A stretch of 58,014 nucleotides of DNA from Bacillota bacterium (lineage in GTDB: Bacteria > Bacillota > Clostridia > Peptostreptococcales > Acidaminobacteraceae), in NCBI GenBank assembly GCA_030529225.1, contig JAUMXH010000003.1, forward strand, positions 66,891 through 124,904, given 5' to 3'. Positions 35,146 through 44,962 of this stretch are shown here, piece by piece. The position numbers and the translations under genes were made by a program. How positions within the stretch are numbered: position 1 is the stretch's first letter; every line of letters starts with the position of its first letter. The notes beneath the pieces are model-generated. The model made no database searches. It was given only the letters and a program-made list of their open reading frames with translations, and had not been told where the DNA came from.

Positions 35146-35709
35146 ATGTCATTGATTGGAAAAAAAGTGAGTGAATTTATTGCGGAAGCGTATCATAACG
35201 GTGAGTTTAAACAGGTTACGAGCAAGCAATTGGAGGGAAACTGGTCGGTGTTCTTCTTCTATCCGGCGGACTTTACCTTCGTTTGCCCGACTGAGCTTGC
35301 GGACCTTGGCAACTACTACCCTGAGTTCCAAAAGATCGGCTGTGAAATCTACAGCGTATCGACAGACACCCACTTTACGCACAAGGCTTGGCACGACACT
35401 TCTGAAACCATCGGAAAGCTTCAGTTCCCGATGCTCGGCGACCCTACCGGTAACTTGGCGAAGGACTTTGACGCTTACATCGATTCTTTGGGCTTGGCCG
35501 AGAGAGGAACCTATGTGGTAAACCCTGAGGGCAAGATCGTTTCTTACGAGGTCACTTCAGGAAACGTCGGCAGAAATGCGAAGGACTTGTTGAGAAGAGT
35601 CAAGGCGCTTCAGTTCGTTCACATCCACGGAGACAAGGTATGTCCTGCGGGTTGGGAAGAAGACGACGAGCCGATGACACCTTCTTTCGACTTGGTCGGA
35701 AAAATCTAA
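35146..35709 (+). CDS. ahpC: peroxiredoxin AhpC
   Basis: A 187-residue typical two-cysteine peroxiredoxin. The peroxidatic cysteine is C47 in FTFVCPTE and the resolving cysteine is C166 in KVCPAGW. It reduces hydrogen peroxide and organic peroxides in the cytosol. No ahpF reductase gene is adjacent, so the electron donor must be encoded elsewhere. The ATG follows GAAAGGGG; the frame is open 24 codons upstream but without a ribosome binding site. Confidence 0.95.
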   Translation: MSLIGKKVSEFIAEAYHNGEFKQVTSKQLEGNWSVFFFYPADFTFVCPTELADLGNYYPEFQKIGCEIYSVSTDTHFTHKAWHDTSETIGKLQFPMLGDPTGNLAKDFDAYIDSLGLAERGTYVVNPEGKIVSYEVTSGNVGRNAKDLLRRVKALQFVHIHGDKVCPAGWEEDDEPMTPSFDLVGKI

Positions 35710-35760
35710 GCGAGACCGTTCTCAAACGGGCCGAATAGGCTAGGATAAGATTGTGATTGT

Positions 35761-35794
35761 AGAAAACTCAGCCCTGTGCTGAGTTTTCTTTTTG
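35761..35794 (+). terminator. intrinsic terminator after ahpC
   Basis: AGAAAACTCAGC (35761-35772) pairs with GCTGAGTTTTCT (35778-35789) and is followed by a T-run. One of the strongest terminators in the window. Confidence 0.9.
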
Positions 35795-35811
35795 AATCAT
35801 TCATATATTCT

Positions 35812-35840
35812 TTTACTTATGGGTCAAGAAGTGGTAAAAT
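35812..35840 (+). promoter_or_regulatory. promoter for the thyX operon
   Basis: TTTACT (35812-35817), 17 bases, extended -10 TGGTAAAAT (hexamer 35835-35840). No other clear promoter or terminator is visible before 49121, so it may drive the whole twelve-gene run. Confidence 0.6.
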
Positions 35841-35889
35841 ACTGATAACTTATAAGTTCGGAAAAAGTGAGTTGGAGGAGGCCGTTTCA

Positions 35890-37263
35890 ATGAATGAGTA
35901 CAAGCATTTGATGACGAATAGAGACAAGGACGTATTTATCCCGCTGGTTCCCAGCATTTTGGGCGCCATGTTGATGAGCAAGGTTTCGCGGCAGAAAGAG
36001 GGATTTCGCGAGGATCTGATCAAGATGGTCAGCGAGGACATGGTGAAGCTTCCCAAGGAGGCGAATTACGAGTTGTTTAAAGAGTCGTATATCGTCGCGA
36101 ACGGCTTTATGGAAAAGTGGGGCGTGAACTACGGACACAGTTCCATCAAGGAACTCGACGCCCTGCAGATGTGTTTTGAGAACAAGTCCAGGTGGTTTAC
36201 CGAGATTTTGGAAACCGTGAAACCGTCCAAGTTCATGAGTTTCATCGAATATTCACTCAGATACAATCCGCCGAAGTCCTACCACGTTCCTGCGGAGCTG
36301 GATGCGTACCCTGATCTGAAAGAAAAGTATATTTCATTCTGCGACTTCTGTTTTTCGGTCTATCAAGAGAGCAGCGAGGACTTCATGGAACTCTTCCGCG
36401 CGAGGTATCCGGAACTTTCGGAGCGCGATCTTTCGATCAAGGCCTTTGAGAACGCCAGGAACTTCCTGCCCCTCTCGACCCATGCGAACATGGGCATGCA
36501 GTCCAACCTCAGAGCCTTCTGCGATGCCCTCTCGGAACTGATGGCCTACGAGGGAATCAATGAGGAAGTCTACTCGACCGCCCTGATGATGAAGGAAGAG
36601 GCCGAAAAGGTTTCGGTCGGCATGGTCAAGCACACTGAAAAAACACCTTATTTGGAGTCCTACATAAACAGTTTTTATGCGGATGTCGATATTCCGAAAG
36701 AGAGGTATGAGCACGATGGTGTTCGCGTCCTGACGGACGATACTTTGATTGGAAACATCGAGATGTTGAATCGCTACGGCGATCTTTCCAAGATGGATCG
36801 CTTCGACGAGCTGCCGGCGGTCTTCAGAACCGTCGGCAGATGGGTGGAAGTCGATATGAGCGAGGCTTGTCACCACCAGTTTTTAAGGCACAGGGCCTTC
36901 AGTTACCGGCCGCATATGCCGAATGTGGACTTCGGGTACATCAGCCCGCCGGAACTCAGGAAGGAAGACTGCGAGATGCAGGCGCACTTAAAGTCGAAGC
37001 TCGCGGGCGTCTACGAGTCGTCCTGCGAAATTTACGATGCCTTGACGGAAGCGGGCTTGAAGCACCTGGCTCCCTATGTAGTGCTCAACTGTAACCTTAG
37101 AAAAACGGAATTTTTTGCTGATTTTGCGGGGATGTCTCACTTTATCACGCTGAGAAAAGAGGCGCACGCCCAGGACGAGATCAGGGAGATCGCGGAACGG
37201 CTCGATGAAGCCTTTGTGGAGGATCGGAAGCAGGTTCCGAATTTACGCTTCGATAAGAACTAG
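35890..37263 (+). CDS. thyX: tandem-domain FAD-dependent thymidylate synthase
   Basis: A 457-residue protein, about twice the usual ThyX length, made of two ThyX-like halves. The ThyX signature RHRxxSxxExSxRY is divided. The first half has S117 and E120-x-S122-x-R124-Y125, but PSK (112-114) where RHR should be. The second half has R333-H334-R335 and S338, but lost the ExSxRY part. The second half also keeps the late LRKEAHAQDEIREIA segment. It should make dTMP from dUMP using FAD and methylene-tetrahydrofolate. GGAGGAGG precedes the ATG. Tandem ThyX proteins exist in other bacteria, so the fusion itself is not unique. Confidence 0.82.
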   Translation: MNEYKHLMTNRDKDVFIPLVPSILGAMLMSKVSRQKEGFREDLIKMVSEDMVKLPKEANYELFKESYIVANGFMEKWGVNYGHSSIKELDALQMCFENKSRWFTEILETVKPSKFMSFIEYSLRYNPPKSYHVPAELDAYPDLKEKYISFCDFCFSVYQESSEDFMELFRARYPELSERDLSIKAFENARNFLPLSTHANMGMQSNLRAFCDALSELMAYEGINEEVYSTALMMKEEAEKVSVGMVKHTEKTPYLESYINSFYADVDIPKERYEHDGVRVLTDDTLIGNIEMLNRYGDLSKMDRFDELPAVFRTVGRWVEVDMSEACHHQFLRHRAFSYRPHMPNVDFGYISPPELRKEDCEMQAHLKSKLAGVYESSCEIYDALTEAGLKHLAPYVVLNCNLRKTEFFADFAGMSHFITLRKEAHAQDEIREIAERLDEAFVEDRKQVPNLRFDKN

Positions 37264-37296
37264 CGACGCACGAGAAAAACAGGTCAGAGGGATAGA

Positions 37297-40200
37297 ATGG
37301 ACTATATTAACAATCGGTACAGGATCGAAAAGAAATTGGAAGTGGACTCCGAGAGCAGGTATTTTCTGGTCACGGATACGAGGGAAGACCAGAAGAAAAT
37401 TTTGAGGCTCTTCAACAAGGGGGCTTCGGTCAAAGACAACGCGGAGCTCTTTGAGAATTTTCTCACCTACACCAGGGCGGAGCACAAGAACATCCTGTCA
37501 AACTACAATTTTGACGTCTTGAACAGGTCGTCGAACAAGAAGAGCGACTTGCAGTACTTTTACACCAAGGAGTATTTGGATCCGGATTCTCTGCTTTCTT
37601 ACACCGACTTGAACGAGCGGGAGAGGCACTTTGTGCTGGAATCGGTGCTCTACGCTTTGACCTACCTTCATTTTAAGGGAATCGTCTACGGAAACCTTTC
37701 GTTTTCCAACGTTTTCATCTACCGAAACAAGGAGCGGGGTCTGCAGGTCAAGTTGGACGACCTGGCCTCTGTGGCGCTCGAACGCAACACGAATCGTGCG
37801 CTCAAAAAGGAGTCCATCTTTTATGTGACCGGGATTGAAACCTACCAGCTGACCACCCAGGTCGACCTGTTCAGCCTGGGAATGATGACCTACTACCTTT
37901 TGACCGGAAAGGATTACCACAAGGAGAGCATCGATTACAGGGGCATGCAGGAAATTCCGGAGCAGATGGCCCAGTTGATTTCGAACTCGATCCACATCAA
38001 CCCGAGCAAGCGCCCGAAGACGGTTCTGGAGTTCTGGAAGGTCGCCTCGGACTGCCTGGGGATTCGCATGGACTTTGTGGACCGCACCTACTATGAATAC
38101 TTGGATTTCTCGTCTTCCTTTGTGGTGCACAAGGAGAAGCGGGACATCATTCTGGAGCAGATTCGCGCGTATTTTGCCGGCGAGGAGACACGAAACGTGA
38201 TGTTCGTGCGCTCGAGAAGGGGCATGGGCAAGAGCAGGGTCCTCTCCGAAATCAAGCACTTCTCCAACTTGAAGGGCTACAACCCGCTGATGATCGAAGC
38301 GAGCGACCTCTTTAACGGGGAGTATCCGAACTTTAAAAGGCTCCTGGTTCAGCTTCTCGAGCAGTTCGAGATCCCTTCGGGCCTCCTCGAAAAGTACGGG
38401 AAGGACCTGCTCTACCTGGTTCCCGAATACCAGAGAAAGTGGAACGTGCAGCCGTCCATCATCCTGGAGAAAACCGAGCTGAGAAACCGCATCGTTTCGC
38501 GCTACCTGTCCTTCATCGAAAAGATGGCTTCGGAATACCGCTTTATGATCATCATCGACAACGCGGACAAGCTGACCAAGGGCGAATTGTACATCCTGTC
38601 TTCGCTGATTAAGTCCGATTCCGAGCGCCTGCCTTATCTTCTGCTCTCCGCCCGCGACATGCCGGCGGGGATGAGCGAGTGGAATAAGCTCCCGAACTAC
38701 AACAGCATTGAGCTCAAACCGTTCAACTACCACGACACCGTTTACTACATCAAAAAGCTCTTTAACATCGGGGATGAGGCCAAGGCGATCGCCAAGAGCA
38801 TCAGCGGAATCTGTCACGGAAACCCGCGCAAAATCGAGAACATCATCCTCTTTATGTATAAAATCGGAAGGATTCGCATGAGCGAGGAGCGCATCTGGAA
38901 TATTCAGGATTCCGACTTCGACCTCAAAGAGGAAGAACTCGAGGGCGTGGAGCTTTACGATGTGAATCCGAAGGCCTTCTATGAAGCGGTCTCGAAGCTC
39001 TCGGAAGACGCCGTCTTTGTGTTAAAACAGCTCTCGGTCTTCTCTCAGCAGATCGACGTCTTCTTTGCCCTGCAGTTTTCTTCGCTCGGTGGGAAGCGCT
39101 TTATGAACGCGGTCGACGAGCTGATCAACGCGGACATCGTGCACAAGATCGTATCGGACTGGGGGAACTACTACGAAATCGTCGATTACAGGCTCTCGAA
39201 CCTCTTCTACAACCAAATCGACCCGGCCGAGCGGGTGGCCCTTCACCGGGACATCGCCGCGTATTACGAAGACAAGGACTTTGATGTCTATGAATCGGAG
39301 TTCGACTCGTACATTCTGCACCTGATTCGCTCGAATCAGCGCGAGCTCGCGGTCGAATCCCTCAAGAGTAAGGCCGAGAAAAAGATTCAAAAATACCTGT
39401 TCAAAGAGGCGATCGAGTACTACGAGTACGCCCTTTCCATCATCGACAACAAGGAGTCGAGCGGGTATCTGAGCATCATCGAATCCATCTCGGATGTGTA
39501 CCACAGGCTCGGCAAGCTGAAAGATGCGGAAAACTACTACTTTAAGCTGATCGAGGTCAGCGACGAACTCGACTACCAGGACATCAAGTTGACCACTTAC
39601 CAGAAGGTGCTCGAGCTCTTCATCTTCCAGAACCGTATCGCGGAGGCCAAGGAGATCGTCGAGGAGATCCGGGAGGAGCTCGAGGACTACCCGAACGAGA
39701 GTATCCGCATCCGCTTCGAGTACTATCTGATGAAGCTCGCCTACAAGGACGGGGATTTGGAGCGCTTCCTGAGTATCTGCGACGAGCTGGTTCCCTACCT
39801 GAAACTGATATCGAACGAGTACTACCTGGCGCACGTCCTCCTGGAAAAGGCGATCTACTTCATCGACCGCTTTGAGTACGACGAAGCGACCGTCCATGTG
39901 CAGAACAGCCTGGAGATTCTGGAGCGACACAGGGTTGAGAAGAAGGAGCTGATCCGCCCGAACAAATTGCTCGGCCTGATCGCCTTCAAGGGCCACGACT
40001 ATGTGAGCAGTGAGCGCTACTTTCAGCGCGCCTACGAGATTGCCGACGAGGTCGGTCACCTGTGGCAGAATTCCAAACTCCTGATCGACATGGGGAACCT
40101 GTATATTTTTAAGTACGACTACGACAAGGCGCAGGACTTTTTCCAGCGTGCCGAAAAATCGGCCTCTCTGTCGAACCAGCTGGATGCGATCATGCTTTCG

Positions 40201-42651
40201 AGCTTGAGTCTGATCAAGGTCAACCTTCTGCTCGAGGACTACGCGACCGCAAAAATGCAGTACGACAAGTACGCGGACCTCTTTGAGGAGCAAAAGTCGA
40301 GCAACTTGAGATACTATTACTACCTCTACCTGCTGATTTCGGCGAAGATGTTTTTGGAGCTGAAGGTCTACAAGCATGCCGAAAACCTGATCCGCAAAAT
40401 AGAGGAAGGCGGGCTGCCGTATTTGGAGTCTCTTCAGATCCTGCAGGTCAAACTCTTGAGAAACGACATCAACTACTTTAAGAGCGTCCTCTACGAGGAA
40501 ATCTTCCGCTTTGACGAGCTCGAGGAGATCATGCTCCGAATCAAGGGCAGGAGAGAGATTCACCTGATCAACGACTACCTCTTGGATCTCGCCCTCGACG
40601 CCTACCTGAACGAGCGCTACGACATCTTCACCTTCGCCTACGAGAAGTCGCTGATGTACGAGACGCCCGATCCCGATGTCAGCCTAGTCTACCGCTTCGA
40701 GTTCTGTCACGATTTGATGAACCACGACGAGGAGAAGCTCTTCTCTTACATCGGTCAAATCAACTACAAGCAGTTCACCTACGCATGGAAGATCCTGTGC
40801 ATCCTGGCGGACATTCAGTTTGAGAAGGGCAAGTATGTGGATGCCCTCGCCAACTACATCGAGTCGAGGGGCCTCTTCCTGGATCGCATGCACAGCGTTC
40901 CGATCAGTTACCGGGACGATAGGATGCAGATCGACACGAGTCTGATTAAGATTTGCGAGAGGATACAGCGCCTCGCCGGAAAACTCTACGGGATCCACGT
41001 TGAGGTCGAAAACATGGTGCGCGACATCGACCTGGAGACCAACAGCAGGCAGGAGAAGCTGATGAAACGGCTGATTGCCAAAATCATCAGCGACAAGGAG
41101 TACAAGAAGTACCACAAGCGGGTCTATGAGAATAAGTTTTTGTTTTACATCGACAACTGGCAGAAGTACATTTCGGACATGGACGAGGACAGCAGGCTCA
41201 ACCTCGAGAAGCTGATCAAGTTCCTGACCGAGTACTCGATGGCCGAGTACGGGTGTTTTATCGTGACCGGGCCGGCCGGGGAAATCCTGGATGTGCTCTC
41301 GACCGACTACAACTACGACCCGGGCGTGCTGGATTACATTTACTCGAAGGACGAGAAGCGGGACTTCTATTTGGAGAACAAGACCTGGGAGCTCACCCTC
41401 AGCCTGTATTCGGGTTCCGACAGCACGCGCATGTTCTTCCCGGTATATTTAAAAGAAAAGACCAATCTGTATAACCGAAGGAGCTACGATGAGGGCAAGT
41501 ACCGCGAACTGATGGGCTACGTGTATTTGGAGTCCAAAAAGGTCATCCACAACATCACGCAGACCCTATATAAAAAGATCATCGCCTACGAACCGCTGAT
41601 TGCCCTGGTCGCAAACGAGTATGTGATCAATAAGAAGGTGAGCCTGGACAACCTGACCCAGACCCATCTGAGGGCCTATGTGCAGGAGGCGGTCGAGAAG
41701 ACCATCGAAAAATCCTTCGATACCAACCTGCAGTTTTCGGTGCTGATGATTGACATCGACCATTTTAAAGACGTCAACGACAGGTACGGTCACACCAGGG
41801 GCGACGAGGTGCTTCGAGGCCTCGCGGGCATCCTGCAGCAAAATGTCAGGGAGAGCGACATCGTCGGGCGTTACGGCGGAGAGGAGTTCATCGTGATTTT
41901 GAACGGACTTTCCAAGGGCGTGGTCAAGGAGGTTGCCGACAAGATTCGTGTGGCGGTTGACAAGGCGAAGCTGCTCGGGGACGACAGGCCGGTCACCATC
42001 AGTATCGGTGCGGCTTCCTTCCCGGAACATGGCAGGAACCTGGACCAGCTGATAGAAAACGCGGACCGCGCCCTCTACTACTCGAAGAACAACGGCAGAA
42101 ACATGGTCAGCGTCTACGATTCGTCGATGGCCAAGCACACCATGCGGAACGACGCCCTCGCCGGTGTCTTCGGCATCAGCCAGTTTGAAGATCACAGGAG
42201 GATGAACGCGATCATCGAGATCATGAACGGCATCGTCCAAAAGAGCTCCAACGAGCGCATCCTGAAAGAAATCCTTTCCATTGTGCTCGATATAGTTGAA
42301 GCCAAAGAGGTTTCTGTGGTATTATCTGACGGCAGAGTCTTCAGTAACAGGAGCAACCTGGAAGGCCTGGAAGATCGTTCCCTCCTGTCTTCGGACAAGT
42401 TGGCGGACGTGGTCCGTCACGAGGACGGCTTCTATACCGACTGGAAGGAAGATTTTTACGACAGTGAAGGAATCAAAATTGCGAATTGGAACAACTACAT
42501 CCTTTCCAGTCTCCAGTTCAAGGGCGTGAAGTACGGAAAAATCATCCTCTTTTCGACCATCAAGGAACACGAGTTCGAGTTGCATCATTACAAATTCGTT
42601 TCGAACATCTCCGGCCTCGTCGCTTCCGTTGTTAAAGATATCGTGAAATAG
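37297..42651 (+). CDS. giant pseudokinase - STAND ATPase - helical repeat - GGDEF protein
   Basis: A 1784-residue cytosolic protein. Residues 1-265 have a Ser/Thr kinase fold, but the catalytic loop reads VYGNLSFSNVF (about 130-140) where HRDLKxxN is expected and no DFG is seen, so it is probably a pseudokinase. A P-loop ATPase follows (GMGKS 309-313; Walker B MIIID with D421), arranged like STAND/MalT-type regulators. About 600-1200 is TPR-like helical repeat. A divergent sensor-like region leads to a GGDEF domain (about 1440-1605) with D1486-I-D1488, an inhibitory RxxD (R1518-D1521) and GGEEF (1527-1531), all intact. A GAF-like tail ends the protein. It probably makes c-di-GMP under nucleotide-dependent control. 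The layout recalls HstK-type multidomain kinases with the histidine kinase replaced by GGDEF. Start: ATG after AGAGGG. Confidence 0.85.
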   Translation: MDYINNRYRIEKKLEVDSESRYFLVTDTREDQKKILRLFNKGASVKDNAELFENFLTYTRAEHKNILSNYNFDVLNRSSNKKSDLQYFYTKEYLDPDSLLSYTDLNERERHFVLESVLYALTYLHFKGIVYGNLSFSNVFIYRNKERGLQVKLDDLASVALERNTNRALKKESIFYVTGIETYQLTTQVDLFSLGMMTYYLLTGKDYHKESIDYRGMQEIPEQMAQLISNSIHINPSKRPKTVLEFWKVASDCLGIRMDFVDRTYYEYLDFSSSFVVHKEKRDIILEQIRAYFAGEETRNVMFVRSRRGMGKSRVLSEIKHFSNLKGYNPLMIEASDLFNGEYPNFKRLLVQLLEQFEIPSGLLEKYGKDLLYLVPEYQRKWNVQPSIILEKTELRNRIVSRYLSFIEKMASEYRFMIIIDNADKLTKGELYILSSLIKSDSERLPYLLLSARDMPAGMSEWNKLPNYNSIELKPFNYHDTVYYIKKLFNIGDEAKAIAKSISGICHGNPRKIENIILFMYKIGRIRMSEERIWNIQDSDFDLKEEELEGVELYDVNPKAFYEAVSKLSEDAVFVLKQLSVFSQQIDVFFALQFSSLGGKRFMNAVDELINADIVHKIVSDWGNYYEIVDYRLSNLFYNQIDPAERVALHRDIAAYYEDKDFDVYESEFDSYILHLIRSNQRELAVESLKSKAEKKIQKYLFKEAIEYYEYALSIIDNKESSGYLSIIESISDVYHRLGKLKDAENYYFKLIEVSDELDYQDIKLTTYQKVLELFIFQNRIAEAKEIVEEIREELEDYPNESIRIRFEYYLMKLAYKDGDLERFLSICDELVPYLKLISNEYYLAHVLLEKAIYFIDRFEYDEATVHVQNSLEILERHRVEKKELIRPNKLLGLIAFKGHDYVSSERYFQRAYEIADEVGHLWQNSKLLIDMGNLYIFKYDYDKAQDFFQRAEKSASLSNQLDAIMLSSLSLIKVNLLLEDYATAKMQYDKYADLFEEQKSSNLRYYYYLYLLISAKMFLELKVYKHAENLIRKIEEGGLPYLESLQILQVKLLRNDINYFKSVLYEEIFRFDELEEIMLRIKGRREIHLINDYLLDLALDAYLNERYDIFTFAYEKSLMYETPDPDVSLVYRFEFCHDLMNHDEEKLFSYIGQINYKQFTYAWKILCILADIQFEKGKYVDALANYIESRGLFLDRMHSVPISYRDDRMQIDTSLIKICERIQRLAGKLYGIHVEVENMVRDIDLETNSRQEKLMKRLIAKIISDKEYKKYHKRVYENKFLFYIDNWQKYISDMDEDSRLNLEKLIKFLTEYSMAEYGCFIVTGPAGEILDVLSTDYNYDPGVLDYIYSKDEKRDFYLENKTWELTLSLYSGSDSTRMFFPVYLKEKTNLYNRRSYDEGKYRELMGYVYLESKKVIHNITQTLYKKIIAYEPLIALVANEYVINKKVSLDNLTQTHLRAYVQEAVEKTIEKSFDTNLQFSVLMIDIDHFKDVNDRYGHTRGDEVLRGLAGILQQNVRESDIVGRYGGEEFIVILNGLSKGVVKEVADKIRVAVDKAKLLGDDRPVTISIGAASFPEHGRNLDQLIENADRALYYSKNNGRNMVSVYDSSMAKHTMRNDALAGVFGISQFEDHRRMNAIIEIMNGIVQKSSNERILKEILSIVLDIVEAKEVSVVLSDGRVFSNRSNLEGLEDRSLLSSDKLADVVRHEDGFYTDWKEDFYDSEGIKIANWNNYILSSLQFKGVKYGKIILFSTIKEHEFELHHYKFVSNISGLVASVVKDIVK

Positions 42652-42692
42652 GGTATCGAATCAATAGAATGAAGGAATAATGGAGAAATTCA

Positions 42693-43967
42693 ATGTTTGT
42701 AGATAGAGCGGAAATCAAAGTGAAGTCCGGTAACGGGGGCAACGGCGTCGTCTCGTTCCGCAGGGAAAAATATGTGCCTGCGGGCGGGCCGGACGGCGGA
42801 AACGGCGGAAGGGGCGGTGACGTCATCTTTGTCGTGGACACCGGTTTAAGAACCCTGATGGACTTCAATTACACCAAGGTCTTTAAGGCCGAAAACGGCG
42901 GTGACGGCTCGGCGAGAAAGTCGAGCGGAAAAGACGGCGAAGATTGCATCATACGCGTTCCGATGGGGACCGTCATCATCGATGCTGCAAACGGGAACGT
43001 GATTGCGGACCTTTCGAGCGAGGATGCCGGATTCGTCGCCGCCAAGGGCGGAAAGGGCGGAAAGGGAAACACCGAGTACAAATCTTCGATCAGACGGGCG
43101 CCGACCTTTGCCCAAGCCGGCTTTAAAGGCAGGGAGAGGGATCTGATTCTGGAGCTGAAGTCCATCGCGGACGTCGGCCTTTTGGGCTTCCCGAACGTCG
43201 GAAAGTCGACCATACTTTCGTCTATGAGTAAGGCCAAGCCGAAGATAGCCAATTACCACTTCACCACCTTAAAGCCGAACCTCGGCCTGGTCGAGGTCAT
43301 CAAGGGCAAGTCCTTTGTGATGGCCGATATTCCCGGCCTGATAGAGGGGGCGAGCAGCGGAGTCGGCCTGGGGCACGACTTTTTGCGCCATGTGGAGCGG
43401 ACCAGGCTCCTAATCCACGTGGTCGACGTGTCGGGTTCGGAGGGGCGGCACCCGGTCGAGGACTTCAAGATTATCATGAATGAGTTGAAAGAATACGACG
43501 AAGACGTTTATAATAAACCTATGGTCGTGATCGCCAACAAGATCGACATCGTGCAGGACGAGGAAATCCGGGAGGAGTTTAAGACCTTCATCGAGGAACT
43601 GGGACTCCCGCTCTTTGAGGTATCTGCGGTCACGCAGAGCGGCCTGGCGGAGGCGATGAAGCATGTGACCCACATGCTCGATGAGATTCCGAGACAGGAG
43701 CTTTTTGAGATCGTGGAGATCGAGGACGACGAAGACGATGTGAACCCGTATCTGATCGAAATCGAGCAGGACGGAGACGACTTTGTCCTTAGCGGCGAGG
43801 GAATCGAGAGATTGATGTACTCGACCGACTTCGAGGACTACGACAGCCTGCGTAACTTTGAGCGCGTCTTGAAGAGGCGGGGCATCTTTGATCGGCTCAA
43901 GGAGATGGGCATTCGCCAGGGACAGACGGTCAGAATCTTTGACCACGAATTTGAATTCTACGATTAG
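42693..43967 (+). CDS. obg: Obg GTPase
   Basis: A 424-residue GTPase with the glycine-rich Obg fold (1-158), a G domain (GFPNVGKST near 165-173, DIPGLIEGA, NKID) and a C-terminal OCT domain (about 345-424). It acts in 50S ribosome assembly and stress control, and binds (p)ppGpp in other bacteria. In many Firmicutes it follows rplU-prp-rpmA; here that cluster lies about 14 kb away on the other strand, so the usual order is split. Confidence 0.95.
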   Translation: MFVDRAEIKVKSGNGGNGVVSFRREKYVPAGGPDGGNGGRGGDVIFVVDTGLRTLMDFNYTKVFKAENGGDGSARKSSGKDGEDCIIRVPMGTVIIDAANGNVIADLSSEDAGFVAAKGGKGGKGNTEYKSSIRRAPTFAQAGFKGRERDLILELKSIADVGLLGFPNVGKSTILSSMSKAKPKIANYHFTTLKPNLGLVEVIKGKSFVMADIPGLIEGASSGVGLGHDFLRHVERTRLLIHVVDVSGSEGRHPVEDFKIIMNELKEYDEDVYNKPMVVIANKIDIVQDEEIREEFKTFIEELGLPLFEVSAVTQSGLAEAMKHVTHMLDEIPRQELFEIVEIEDDEDDVNPYLIEIEQDGDDFVLSGEGIERLMYSTDFEDYDSLRNFERVLKRRGIFDRLKEMGIRQGQTVRIFDHEFEFYD

Positions 43968-44026
43968 ACGGACGGCTCGGGCGAAGCCGCAAAAGCAAAT
44001 ACTACAATGAGAAAGTTGAGATAAGA

Positions 44027-44314
44027 ATGACGGGAAAACAGAGATCCTATTTAAAGAAGTTGGCGCACGGCATCAAGCCGGTGATTCAAGTCGGCAAGGA
44101 GGGAGTCAGCCCCGAGCTGATCACCCAGGTCAGGGAGACCATCCACAAGAGGGAGCTGATTAAAATCAGCTTTTTGGAGACCTGCCCGGACGACTTGGAA
44201 CTCGCCAGCCAAAAGATTGTCGAGAGAAGCAAGTCCGAGTTCGTGCAGTTGATCGGGAGGAAGCTTGTCATCTACAAGCAAAACCCCGAAAACCCGACGA
44301 TTCAGCTTCCCTAA
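44027..44314 (+). CDS. yhbY: YhbY-type CRS1-YhbY RNA-binding protein
   Basis: A 95-residue protein consisting of one CRM domain. LKKLAHGIKPVIQVGKEGVS contains the GxxG-like RNA-binding loop. Family members bind pre-50S particles. It sits between obg and nadD, the usual Firmicute order. Confidence 0.9.
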   Translation: MTGKQRSYLKKLAHGIKPVIQVGKEGVSPELITQVRETIHKRELIKISFLETCPDDLELASQKIVERSKSEFVQLIGRKLVIYKQNPENPTIQLP

Positions 44315-44329
44315 CGGTGGAGGTGCGCT

Positions 44330-44950
44330 TTGAAGATCGGCCTCATCGGGGGAACCTTCGACCCGGTACACTACGGACACCTGCTTCTGGCGGAGCGCTT
44401 TCGCGAGGAGCTCGAACTGGACAAAATCATCTTCATTCCGACCGGAACCTCCTACCACAAGGAGAGCGAGGAGGTCAGCCCGTCGGAGCTCCGCTACCGC
44501 ATGCTGGAGATGGCGATTTCAGACAACGAGAACTTCACCATCTCGGACATCGAGGTCAGGCGAAACGGAAATTCCTACACCTGCGACACGGTCCGGGAGT
44601 TGAAAAAACGCTTTCGGGAGGACGAGTTCTTCTTTCTGATCGGCACCGACATCCTCTTTACGATAGAGGAGTGGAAGGAAGTGGACTGGCTCTTTCGGAA
44701 CATCCGTTTTCTGCTCGCCCTGCGCGAGGGATTTGAGCGCGAAAACATCAACGAAAAACTTGCCTACCTGACCGAGGAGAGGGGCGCGGACATCATGCTC
44801 CGGGAGTTTGATTTGGTGAACATCTCTTCGACCAAGATTCGGGAAAATGTAAAGCAAAATAAGAGCATCAAGTACCTGCTCCCCGTTCAGATTGAGCACT
44901 TCATCAAAGAGAACGGAATGTACCGGGAGGAGCGGTTTGCGGCTCTGTAG
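44330..44950 (+). CDS. nadD: nicotinate-nucleotide adenylyltransferase
   Basis: A 206-residue nucleotidyltransferase of NAD synthesis (NaMN + ATP to NaAD). GGTFDPVHYGH carries the (T/H)xGH motif and SSTKIRENV is the second ATP-binding motif. It starts with TTG after GGTGGAGGTG. The yhbY-nadD-yqeK-rsfS order is classical. Confidence 0.94.
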   Translation: MKIGLIGGTFDPVHYGHLLLAERFREELELDKIIFIPTGTSYHKESEEVSPSELRYRMLEMAISDNENFTISDIEVRRNGNSYTCDTVRELKKRFREDEFFFLIGTDILFTIEEWKEVDWLFRNIRFLLALREGFERENINEKLAYLTEERGADIMLREFDLVNISSTKIRENVKQNKSIKYLLPVQIEHFIKENGMYREERFAAL

Positions 44951-44962
44951 ACGGGAGGACCC

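Noticed and set aside
39022..40563. Long minus-strand open frame (513 codons) opposite the giant gene
   Set aside because: It is the antisense shadow of high-GC codons, has Val/Leu/Asp-heavy composition, no ribosome binding site and no recognisable domain. Several similar shadows occur opposite walH, walI, yqeK and the opp genes.
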